NCBI GenBank assembly: GCA_943704425.1
Contig: CALSCP010000121.1
Coordinates: 1 to 56,949 of the forward strand
Direction of reading: 5' to 3'
DNA: 56,949 bases
Origin: Ministeria vibrans ATCC 50519
Lineage: Eukaryota > Opisthokonta > Filasterea
Below are positions 42,701 through 54,700 of this stretch, in pieces (positions within the stretch are counted from its first letter, which is position 1; each line of letters starts with the position of its first letter). The notes beneath the pieces are model-generated. The model made no database searches, was not told where the DNA came from, and was given only the letters and a program-made list of their open reading frames with translations. A program made the position numbers and the translations under genes.

Positions 42701-45700
42701 GTGGACAAGTACTAAAACACAAAAACAAACAAAACAAAATTAATCATTATTAAATACTTTTCTTCTTTAGGTTCAATCGGCTCTGCCCGAACCCACTGGG
42801 GATGTGGTTGTGCCCACCATTGCGAGTTTGGCATTGCGCCTGACCGGAGGTCCGAGCAACAACGAAGGACGCTTGGAGGTGTTTGACACGACGTTGAACG
42901 CGTTCGCGACCGTCTGCGTCGATGGATTCACCCAAGAGACAGCCGCCTCCCTCTGTTCCATGCTGCAGCTGCCCGCGTCGGGTGCGACCTTTGAGTCGAC
43001 CACGTCGGCCGGTCTCTCTGACGCAACCAACACCGTTGGTTTCAACCAGGTCGTTTGTCCCTCGACCGCCACTTCGTTCAGCGGCTGTGCTCGCCTTGCA
43101 GGTGGTGGTCCCTGTTCGCACGCCGACGATGCATACCTTACGTGTGTGCAGGCGGAGTCGACGGCCATCTACCGACCTATTGCAACTGCGCCCGCTGGCA
43201 CTCTTCGCCTTGTCAACGACAAAGGTCCCGTTGAGCTGGGCTTCAGCGAGAACGGCGGCACCATTGCGGCGGGTCGTCTCGAAATGGCCTCAGGCGGTGT
43301 CTTTGGCACCGTCTGCATCATTGGCTGGGGCCTGGGCGAGCAGCTCAATGCGCGCATTGCTTGTCAACAAATGGGCTACCTTTCAAACGACGCCTCGGCC
43401 TTTCTTGCCTCCGACAACTCCTGTGCCTATGGTTGTGCCCCTATTTCGCAGGACGTTGTTGCCACCAACATTGCTTGTGACGGCTCGGAGACCGATCTAC
43501 TCCAGTGTCCGGGTCAGTTTGGTCTCACCGACGCGTGTGCACACTCCTTTGATGTGTCCATCATTTGCAACGGAACTCTCACACTCACCACGTCGATTCC
43601 GTTCACAACACAATTGCCGCCGGAGACAACACAAATCGCGGTTGAAACGACGGCCGCCTACGAGGCGGGCAACACTGGTCTGCCCGAGGGTGAGCTGCGC
43701 ATCATTTACGGCGACAAGGTTAATTCGGGGACTCTCGAAGTGCTCTACCAGTCTGTGTGGCACCCTATTTGCGATGACAACTGGGACACGCCCGAGTTCA
43801 ACCGAACCAATGCGCGTGTTGCTTGTCGCCAACTCGGCTTGCCCTCGACCGAAGCCTACTCGACCGCCAACAGCTTCTTTGGGCGTCAGTCGGCCGCATC
43901 GCTCGCCCTCGATGACGTTGCTTGCGTCGGCTGGGAGGCAAATCTCGTGGATTGTCCCCACGCTCCGCTTGGCACAAGCGACTGCACGCAAAGCCTCGAA
44001 CAAGTTGGTGTAGTCTGTGCCGGTGTGGTCGAGACAGTGCTTCCGCCATCACCCACCGCCACGTTTGTCTCGGAACAACCCGCGCCGACGTCTCAGCTCG
44101 CTCCCGAATCCACCTTGCCCGCCGGCACGCTACGCCTCTTCAACGACGGTCAGGGTTCCTCCAACGAAGGTCGTCTTGAGATTCTCGAGAATGGTCGTTG
44201 GGGCACCGTCTGTGACGATGGCTTCTTCGACCCGGGCGCCACGGCCGCTCAACTCGCCCAGAACATCAAAGTTGCCTGCACCCAACTCGGCCTGCCCTTC
44301 AGCGCCGGTCGTCTCACCTCGCAATTTGGCGGCGCCAACCCGGCCACGTCGAAGATTGTCCTCGACGATGTGGAGTGTACGGGCACGGAGGCTCTGCTCA
44401 CAGACTGTCCGCACGTGACCACGAGTGATTGCGATCACTCGGAGGATGTAGGTCTCGTATGCGAGGCGCTACCGGAGACCACCATTATCCCTGCTGCGGA
44501 GACGACAACCCTCGACAACGTGGGTGTGTCTGGTCAAGTGCGTCTTGTGGACGGAAGCAGCGCAGACAATGGTCGTGTGGAAATCTACTTGAATGGTCAG
44601 TGGGGTACTGTGTGCGACGACAACGCCGACATCAACTCGGGCCGCGTCATTTGTCAGTCGCTCGGTTTGCCGTCGAGTCAGGCTGAGATCATCTCGGACG
44701 GCCGCTTTCGCACTGCTTCCGCGTCGCAGCCGGTCCACTTGCGTGGCATGATCTGCACCGGGTGCGAAGATGCGCTCATCAACTGCACAGAGAATGCGGG
44801 AGCGTCCTGCGCTCACGACGAGGATCTTGTGGTTCAGTGCAAGGGTACGCTTACTTACGACAAGGCTTACTGTACGTCAGAGACCACAGCAGGCGCACCG
44901 GCCGCCGAAACCTCGGCAGCGCCTGTCAGTTCTTTTGCCAGTGACGAACCCGTCGGCTCGCTGCGTCTCGTCGGGGGCACGTCCACTTCGGGTCGTCTGG
45001 AGATCACCACGGAGCTGGGCACCTGGGGCACCGTATGTGACGATCCTCTGCCGTTCACTCCCGAAAATGAACTTCCCATGGTCGCTTGCCGACAAATGGG
45101 CTTGCCCTGGACCACCGCTACCGCCACGACGGTCGCCGCCAACAACCAGGGGGCGGCCGGTCAGGCCATTTGGCTCGATGATGTTGACTGTGTCGGCACG
45201 GAAACGACAGTGTCGCAGTGCTCGTACCGCGACAAGAATCGTCAGGCTCCCTACAACCCCGCTGGCTATTCCAATTGCCAGCACGATGAAGACCTTGCCG
45301 TTACGTGCTCCGGCGGTTTCGAGCTCACCACGGTGATTCCGTCACCGTCGCCGCACGCCGCCGAGACCACCGTCCTTGCCGGTGTCGAGACAACGGCCGC
45401 CGGTGCGTCTGCAGACACTGTCACCGTTCAATTGTGCTCAACTTTTAGTGCCGCTTGCCTTGGGGAAATGAACAAGTGCATTCCGGACGGCACCATCAAC
45501 ATTCGTTGGGAAGTGACCCAAGAGAATGCCTTTTACTTCCTGCAATTTATCGCGCCGCCCGACCTCGTTTCCCCTTTCATGTTTATTGGTGGCGATACGT
45601 CGTACACCCTGCCCGTGGACAGTAGCACGCCCTCGGTGATTGTCTATTCTGACGCCGCCGCTGCCACAGGCGCCACTTTCAACATGCCCTACAAGACGTG

Positions 45701-48700
45701 CACCAGCGCCAACCTGGGCTGCTTTGCTTCTCCCTGTGCCAACGGTGCCACCTGTGTGGACAAGTCAAACCAGTGGGGTTTGTTCACCTGCACGTGTGCC
45801 CCAGGATTCTCCGGCGAACTCTGCGATGCGCAGGTGAATGAATGTGCGTCGTCTCCCTGTCGAAATGGTGGCATTTGCACCGACCAGTCGGGCGTGTTCT
45901 CGTGCGCATGCATTGGCGGTTTCAGTGGCAGCACTTGCTCATTTGCACCCAGCAGTTGCGTGTCGAGCCCGTGTCAGAGCGGTGCGTGTGTGGGCGACGA
46001 GACGGGCTACACGTGTGCTTGCCATGCGGGTTTTACGGGTACACACTGCGACGTGAACATCGACGAGTGTCTCTCGTCACCCTGCTCCAATGGTGGCACT
46101 TGCACCGACGGCACTAACTCGTTTGCATGCACGTGTGCCACCGGCTACTTTGGCGATCAGTGTGCGTCGGATGTGGACGAGTGTGCTTCGTCGCCTTGCC
46201 AGGCGCAGGGCACCGACAGCTGCATCAACGGTCCCAATTCGTGGTCGTGTGTCTGCTTGCCTGGCTTCACGGGCTCCCTCTGCGACGTCAACGTCGACGA
46301 GTGTGTTTCGAATCCGTGTCACAACAATGCAGGCTGCACGGATTCCGTAGATGGCTTTACCTGCACATGTGTGCCGGGTTTCACCGGAATCGTGTGTGAT
46401 GTGAATATCGACGAGTGTGTCTCGTTGCCGTGCGCCTTTGGCGGTACATGCATCGACGAAGTGAATGGCTTCTCGTGCACCTGTGTCCAAGGCAAGTTTG
46501 GTGCGCAGTGTCTTGTGGACACCAACGAATGTGCTTCGACCCCGTGCACCAATGGCGCCACGTGTGTCGACGAGTCCAACGGCTGGTCGTGCCTCTGTGT
46601 CGCTGGATTTGGCGGCGATATTTGCGACACACTGATCAACGAGTGCGCGTCGGACCCATGCGACAACGGCGGTACTTGTTTCGACGGTCTTGGTTTCTTC
46701 TCGTGCGTGTGCTCCGCTGGATACACGGGTGCGACGTGCGCAGAGGACATCAACGAGTGCAGCTCATTCCCCTGTCGCAACAGCGGCCTGTGTTCGCAGC
46801 CTCAGCTGAACATGTTCAAGTGTACTTGCCAGAGCGGCTTTACCGGCACCCTCTGTGAGTCGGCCGTTGACGAGTGTGCCTCGAGTCCCTGTCTCCACGC
46901 CGGCACATGTGTCGATCAGGCCGACGGCTTTGTGTGTATGTGTGCCGCCGGCTACCAGGGTCTCGAGTGCGCCGATGACGTGCTCGAGTGTGCGTCGGGG
47001 CCCTGTCGCAATGGAGCCTCCTGCATCGAGGGCACCAATGGCTTTTCGTGTGCGTGTCTGTTGGGCTACACCGGTGCTGCGTGCGAAACGGATATTAACG
47101 AGTGCGCGAGCTCGCCGTGCGTCAACAATGGTGTCTGTTCGAACCTTGTGGGCTCTTTCCAGTGCGCGTGTCCCACTGGGTTTTCGGGCGCCACGTGTGA
47201 CGGCGACATTGACGAGTGTGCTTCGAGTCCCTGTACGAATGGTGCCACATGCAGCACGTCGGGTGCTGTCGGCACGTTCACGTGTCTGTGTCCCACCGGT
47301 TTCAGCGACCGTCTCTGCTCCACCGACGACGACGATTGTGCTTTTGCGCCGTGCCGCAACGGTGGAACTTGCACCGACTTGCCCAATGCCTTCTCCTGCA
47401 CATGCGTCGCGGGCTTCCAGGACGCTACCTGCACCACGAACATTGATGATTGCGCATCGAGTCCCTGTCAGAATGGTCAATGTATCGACGGCATTGAGAG
47501 CCACGAGTGCAACTGCCCACCGGGCTTCCTGGGTGACGCGTGCGAGACCAATATTGACGAGTGCTTGAGTTCGCCCTGCTCCAATGGTGCCACCTGTGTA
47601 GACGGCAGCAACTCCTTTACCTGCATCTGCGCAACGGGGTTCTTTGGGGCGGACTGTGGGCTCGATACAAACGAGTGCATTTCCAATCCGTGTCTCAACT
47701 TGGGCGTATGTGTCGATGCTGTAGGCGGATTTCAGTGTAATTGTCCCACCGGCTACACAGGTGCGCAGTGCGAGTCAGACATTGAGGAGTGTGCGTCGTC
47801 GCCGTGTGTGCACGGTGCGCCCTGCAGCACACCACAGCTGGGCATGTTTCATTGTGCTTGTCTTGCGGGCTACACCGGCGTCCAGTGCGAAACGAACATT
47901 GACGACTGCGGTCTGCAGCCCTGTCTCAACGGCGCCTCCTGTCAGGATCTGGTAAATGGCTTTCGATGCACGTGCGCCGCGGGTTTCACTGGAAATACCT
48001 GTTCGAACAACATGAACGAGTGTGGCTCGAACCCGTGTCGCAACGGTGGTAACTGTGTCGACGGCGTCGACCTGTACTCATGCGTGTGCCTCGGTGGTTT
48101 TACGGGCACCAACTGCGAGACGAACCTCCCCGACTGCACATCTACCTCGTGTAGCAATGGTGCCACATGTGTGGACGGTGTGGAATCGTTTGTGTGCGAG
48201 TGTGTGCCTGGCTGGACTGGGGCGACATGTGCGGACGACATTAACGACTGTTCTCCGTCACCCTGTGCTCTCCACGGCCTCTGCATTGACCAGCTAAATG
48301 GCTTCACATGCCAGTGCACTACGGGCTACACCGGCACGCTGTGTGAGACCAACTTTGACGATTGCTTCCCGAATCCCTGCAAGAACGCGGGTATTTGCAT
48401 CGATGGTCTCGACTCGAGTTCGTGCACCTGTGTGAATGGGTTCACTGGCACTCTGTGCGAGACTGACATTGATGAATGTGCGGCAACTCCCTGCGGTACC
48501 GGCAACACCTGTGTAGATGGTGTGGGCAGCTTCACGTGTCGCTGTCAGGCGGGCTTTACCGGAACCCAATGTGACCAGAACATCAACGAGTGTGAATCGT
48601 CGCCCTGCGTCAACGGTGGCACCTGTTCGGACCGCGACAATCGCTTCTCGTGTCAGTGCGTAGATGGCTTCATCGGTGTGCGCTGTGAGACGGAAGTGAA

Positions 48701-51700
48701 CGAGTGTGATAGTTCGCCGTGCGTCAACGACGCTCCCTGTACCAATGCTATTGGAAAATTCACTTGCGCATGTCTCCCTGGATATGCGGGCGACACCTGT
48801 TCAGAGAACATCAACGAGTGCATTGGCGTGGATTGCCGAAACTTTGGTTCGTGTATTGACCTGGTAAATGGGTTTGTGTGCAGCTGTGCTCCAGGCTTTA
48901 CTGGAGTTGTGTGTGAAAGTAACATAGATGAGGTAACAGATAAGAATAAACAATAAATAAACAATAAAATAATAATAATAATTATTTTCACCTGAACACA
49001 ACCACTAATGTTTTTGTGCGTCTGTTTTTTTTTTTTCTTTTTTTTTTTAGTGTGCTAGCTCGCCGTGTATCAATGGAGAGTGTCTGCAGAGCGACGGATT
49101 TTTTGTGTGCAACTGCACGACTGGTTGGTTTGGTGCTCAATGCGACGTGGAGACCAACGAATGTGCATCGAGTCCGTGTCGAAATGGTGCCACATGTTTG
49201 GACACGTTGGGTCAATTTGAATGCATTTGTCCCGACGGCTTTGAGAACATTGTGTGTGGCAACCGTACGGATGTGTGCCAGTCGAGTCCGTGCATGAATG
49301 GCGCGTCGTGTCTTGACTCATTTGGCTTCGCGGAGTGTACCTGTGCCGAAGGCTATGTGGGGTCAATTTGCGAGTCGTCGGTCGATGACTGTGCCACTCA
49401 GCCTTGCGATCATGGTGTTTGCATTGACGGTCAGCTGTCGTTTACGTGTCAGTGTCTTCCTGGCTACACCGGTTTCCTGTGTAACGTGGACATTCAAGAG
49501 TGTGCTTCGTCGCCCTGCTCGAACGGCGGCACTTGTCTCGAGGGTGTTGCAAGCTTCCTGTGTGAGTGTCCACCGGGATTTTTGGGCTCGACATGCGAGT
49601 CGAACACGGACGAGTGTGCCTCATCGCCCTGCTCAAATGGCGGTACGTGCACCGACTCGACAGCCGGCTACGTTTGCACGTGTTCTGCGGGATTTTCGGG
49701 CTTTGAATGCGACCAGAACATCAACGAGTGTCAGTCGGATCCGTGCCGCAATGGTGGCACATGTGTCGACAAGATCGCTTCGTGGGAGTGCGTGTGCCAT
49801 ACGGGCTTTGCAGGCATTATCTGTGCGTCAAACGTGGACGAGTGCGCTTCCATGCCCTGTTCCAATGGAGGCACCTGTGTCGACGGAATCAATGGCTTTA
49901 GTTGCACCTGTGCCAGGGGCTTTTTGGGTGTGCAGTGCCAAGAAAATATCAACGAGTGCCTGTCGAATCCGTGTTTCAACGGTGGCACTTGCTTGGACGG
50001 CGTCGACCACTACGTGTGCGCGTGTCCATCGGGCTTTTCGGGAGCCCGTTGCAACGGCGAACTCAACGAGTGCGACTCATCGCCGTGTGCCAACGGAGGC
50101 GCCTGTACCGACGTCATTGATGCATTCTCGTGTGCGTGTCCCAGTGGCTTCACGGGTGCCTCTTGCCAGACCAATGTCGACGAGTGCGCCTCGCGACCCT
50201 GTCTCAACAATGCACTTTGCATTGACGAGGTTAATGGTTTTACTTGTCGCTGCAACTCAGGATTTGTTGGTATTGAGTGTGAGACGGACGTCGATGAGGT
50301 AACAAACAAAAGAAGGCAAAAAAGAAAAGAAAAAAAATCAATAATTTTCATCATATTTTATAGTGCCAATCTTCGCCGTGCGCGAATGGAGGAACTTGCA
50401 AGGATAAGGTGGATGGATTTGAGTGTACGTGCTCCTCGGGTTGGTTTGGTAATGTGTGTGACGAGAATAGCAACGAGTGCTCGTCGTCGCCCTGTCGCAA
50501 TGGCGGCACGTGTGTTGACGAAGTGGATGCCTTTACGTGTGTTTGCAGTCTTGGCTACACCGGAGTGGTGTGCTCTGCCGATATTGATGAGTGTCTTTCG
50601 TCGCCGTGTGAGAACAACGGTGTGTGCTTGAATCAGCTTGCAGGTGTGTTTGCGTGTGAGTGTGCCGCCGGCTTCACTGGACCAACGTGTGCTGTCAACA
50701 TTAACGAGTGCCAGTCGCCCAATGCACAGTGCCAAAATGGCGGTGTGTGTCAGGATGGTATCAACTCGTTTGAGTGCACGTGCGTGAGCGGATTCACCGG
50801 TGTGCTGTGCGAGGCGAACATCAACGATTGTGCCTCGTCGCCATGCTCGGTCAACGGTGTGTGTGTGGACGGTGTTAACAGCTACTCGTGTGCATGCTCA
50901 TCGGGTTTCGAAGGTAGCTTCTGTCAGACGGACATTGACGAGTGTGCCTCGTCGCCGTGCATTGCGGGCGGTACTTGTACCGACAATCCCAATGGGTTTA
51001 CGTGCACATGCACGTCAGGTCGATTTGGTGCCACATGCGATACGTTCACCAATGAGTGCGCCTCGTCGCCGTGTGCCGCGACCGGCGCCTGTTTTGACTC
51101 GGCCGTTGTCGGCTGGACATGTACTTGCGTGTCAGGCTACAAGGGCACGCGTTGCGACGAGGATGTGGATGAGTGCGCGTCGTCGCCTTGCCAGAGTGGT
51201 GGCACGTGTGCAAACCAGGTGGGCAAGTTTGAGTGTACGTGCGCCCCGGGTTTCACTGGCGCCCGTTGCGAACTCGACGTGCTCGAGTGTCAGTCGTCGC
51301 CCTGTCTCCATGGCCAGTGTGTTGAGGGAGTCAACTCGTTTACGTGCATCTGCTCAGGGGGTTTCACAGGCACCACTTGCGACGTAAACGTGGACGAGTG
51401 CACGTCGATGCCCTGTCGCAATGGTGCCACCTGTGTCGATGGTGTGGCCACTTTTTCGTGCGTGTGCGTAGCGGGGTTCACGGGTACCTTGTGCGCGGCC
51501 AACATCAACGAGTGTCTGCCAGTAGAATGCCTGAATGGAGGTGTGTGTATTGACCTTGTGAACGCCTTTGAGTGTCAGTGTGTTGGAGGTTACACGGGCA
51601 CGCTGTGCGAGACCGATATCAATGAGTGTTTGTCGTCGCCGTGTCTGAATTCAGGTGTGTGCGCTCAACTTGTAAACGGCTTCCGTTGCGACTGCACCGC

Positions 51701-54700
51701 CGGCTACACGGGTGCAACGTGCTCCATCGACATTGACGAGTGTACCTCATCGCCATGCGAGCAAGCGGGCACATGCTCGACGGCACAGAGCGCTGTGGGC
51801 GCCTTTGACTGCGACTGTCCTCAAGGCTACACGGGCCCAAGATGCGAGGTGGATATTGACGAGTGCGAAAGCAGCCCATGCTCGAACGGTGGTACGTGCG
51901 ACAACAAGCCAGGTCGACACGAGTGTCTCTGTGTGCAGGCATTTACTGGCGACAATTGCGAAGTGAACCGCGACGAATGCTTTATCGAGCCCTGCCTCAA
52001 CGGCGCTACTTGCATCGACGGCCTTGCGTCGGTGGTGTGCGTGTGCGCCACAGGCTTTCAGGGTACCACCTGTGCAGAAGACATTAACGAATGTGGTTCG
52101 GGACCGTGCAGCAATGGTGCAACGTGTCTCGATCAGCCTGGGCAATTCCAATGCGTCTGCGCCAGTGGCTGGTTCGGATTGCGTTGTCAAACGAACACAG
52201 ACGAGTGCGCATCGTCGCCTTGTCACAACGGTGGCACCTGCCAGGACGATGTCGACGGCTACATTTGCGTCTGTCCCGAAGGCTACACTGGCACTATTTG
52301 CACGGGCGAAGTGAACGAGTGCTCGTCGACACCGTGTCGCAATGGCGGTACTTGCGTTGAGCAATTCAATGGCTACGCATGTACTTGTGCGCCTGGCTAT
52401 ACGGGTACGCTCTGTGCGGAGAACATCAATGAGTGTACTTCGTTGCCTTGCCACAATGGCGGCGTGTGTGCCGACGGCGTGAACAGCTACACATGTACGT
52501 GTGCATTGGGCTATTCGGGCGATGCGTGCCAGGTGGACAATAACGAGTGTATTTCGCGACCCTGCCAAAATGGTGCAACTTGTGTGGACGCAGTGAACCA
52601 CTTTACGTGTGTTTGTTCCAGCGGCTACTCTGGTCAGCTGTGTGAGAATGATATTGACGAGTGTGCGTCGTCGCCGTGCCAGAACGCCGGGCTCTGTACG
52701 GACGCCATTGACGGCTTCTCGTGTCTGTGCAAGGCGGGCTTTGTCGGCGTCGACTGTGCTCAGAATGTCAACGAGTGCGCTTCGTCGCCCTGCGGCAACG
52801 GCGGCACCTGCATCGATGGGGTGAACAGCTACCGATGCTTTTGTCGTGCGGGCTTTACCGGTCCCGTTTGCTTTGTGGACATTGACGACTGTCTTTCGAC
52901 GCCCTGCCTGAATGGCGGTACGTGCCGCAATCTTGCGGGTGCCTTTTCGTGTGATTGTCCCATGGGCACTCTGGGTGACACGTGCGAAACGGAAGTGAAC
53001 GAGTGTGACAGCTCGCCGTGCAGCAACGGCGGTGGTTGCACCGATCAACCGGGCTCCTTTGTGTGCAACTGTACGGAAAGCTATACGGGTGACACATGCG
53101 AGAGTGCCATTGATTTCTGCGCTGGTGAACCCTGTAAAAACGGAGGCTTCTGCTTCCAGAACATTGGCAATTTCCAATGTGGCTGTCTGTCGGGCTTTAC
53201 CGGAGAGGTGTGTCAGACCAACGTGGACGAGTGTGCGTCGTCGCCGTGTTCCGCCACGGGCACTTGTGTGGACGGTGCCGGCTCGTACCACTGTGCGTGC
53301 GTTCCCGGCTACACTGGCGATGCGTGTGACGAAGATATTGACGAGTGTGCTTCGTCGCCGTGCGAGGAAGGCGGTACTTGCTCTATGCCCTTGCTTAACG
53401 GCTTCGTTTGCGAGTGTCCATCCAACTTCTTTGGCCTCACATGTAATGCCGAGACCAATGCGTGCGCATCGAATCCCTGCTCGACGGGCAGCACGTGTAG
53501 CGATTTGGGCGAAAACGCGTGGGCGTGTGTGTGTCCAGCGGGCTTTACAGGTCCTCTCTGTGACCAGGTCTTTGACTTTTGCGAAAGTTCCCCGTGCCTG
53601 AATGGTGCTGGGTGTACCAGTGACAATGTGAATTTCCTGCCGGTATGCACATGTCTTGCAGGCTACACTGGCGAGCATTGTGAGACGGACATCGATGAGT
53701 GCGGCTCGAACCCGTGCTCTAATGGCGCGACGTGCTTGCCACGCCAGCGCAAACGACACAAGCTTGCCTGGTGTCTTCCCGTATGTCAGACGTTCCCGCT
53801 CATTACGCAAGGTGTCGAGGTGGGCGACGAAGTCGAGTGGACCGTCTCGGGCGGTCCCCATACTTTGACATCGACCAACATCTCGTCGTTTTTTATTGAG
53901 TCGGGTAGTCTTGATCAGGATAGCCAGTTTCAGTTTCGACCGTTGTACACCGGGACGCTTGAGTACCAGTGTGATTTTCATCCGACAACCATGGTCGGTT
54001 CGATTACGGTAATGCCTGCGTCGGGACCCGTTGATCGGTTCACGTGTACGTGTCCATCCGGCTTCACCGGAGTTCACTGTGAGACGGAGATTATTGCGTG
54101 TAGCGCGGCGCCGTGCGCCAACGGAGGAACCTGTGTCGAGGGTGTTGGTTCTTTTACGTGTCTGTGTGCAACTGGCTTTGCGGGCACAAATTGCTTGGTG
54201 GATATTGACGAGTGTGCGTCGTCGCCGTGTCTCAATGGTGGTACTTGTGTTGACCAGGTAGGCGCCTACTCGTGCGTGTGTCCGACTGCGTACACAGGCA
54301 GTGTGTGCACCGGGGACATTGACGAGTGTGCTTCGTCGCCGTGTCTGTCGCCATCCATCTGCTCGCAAGGGGCCCCCGGCACCTTTGTGTGTACCTGTGT
54401 GCCCGGCATGACGGGTCAGTTGTGCGACGAGCCCATCAATGAGTGCACGAGTGAACCCTGCGCCAACGGCGGTACGTGCACTGACAAGACCAACTCCTTT
54501 TCGTGTGCATGCGCCGCTGGCTTTGAGGGCAGTCAGTGCCAGGCAAATGTCGATGAGTGTTTCAGTCAGCCGTGTTTGAATGGCGCTTCATGCAACGACG
54601 GTCAAAATTCGTTTACTTGCACGTGTGCGTCGGGCTTTGGAGGCTCCCTTTGCGCGAGCAATGCCGACGACTGTGCTAGCTCACCGTGTGCCAATGGTGG

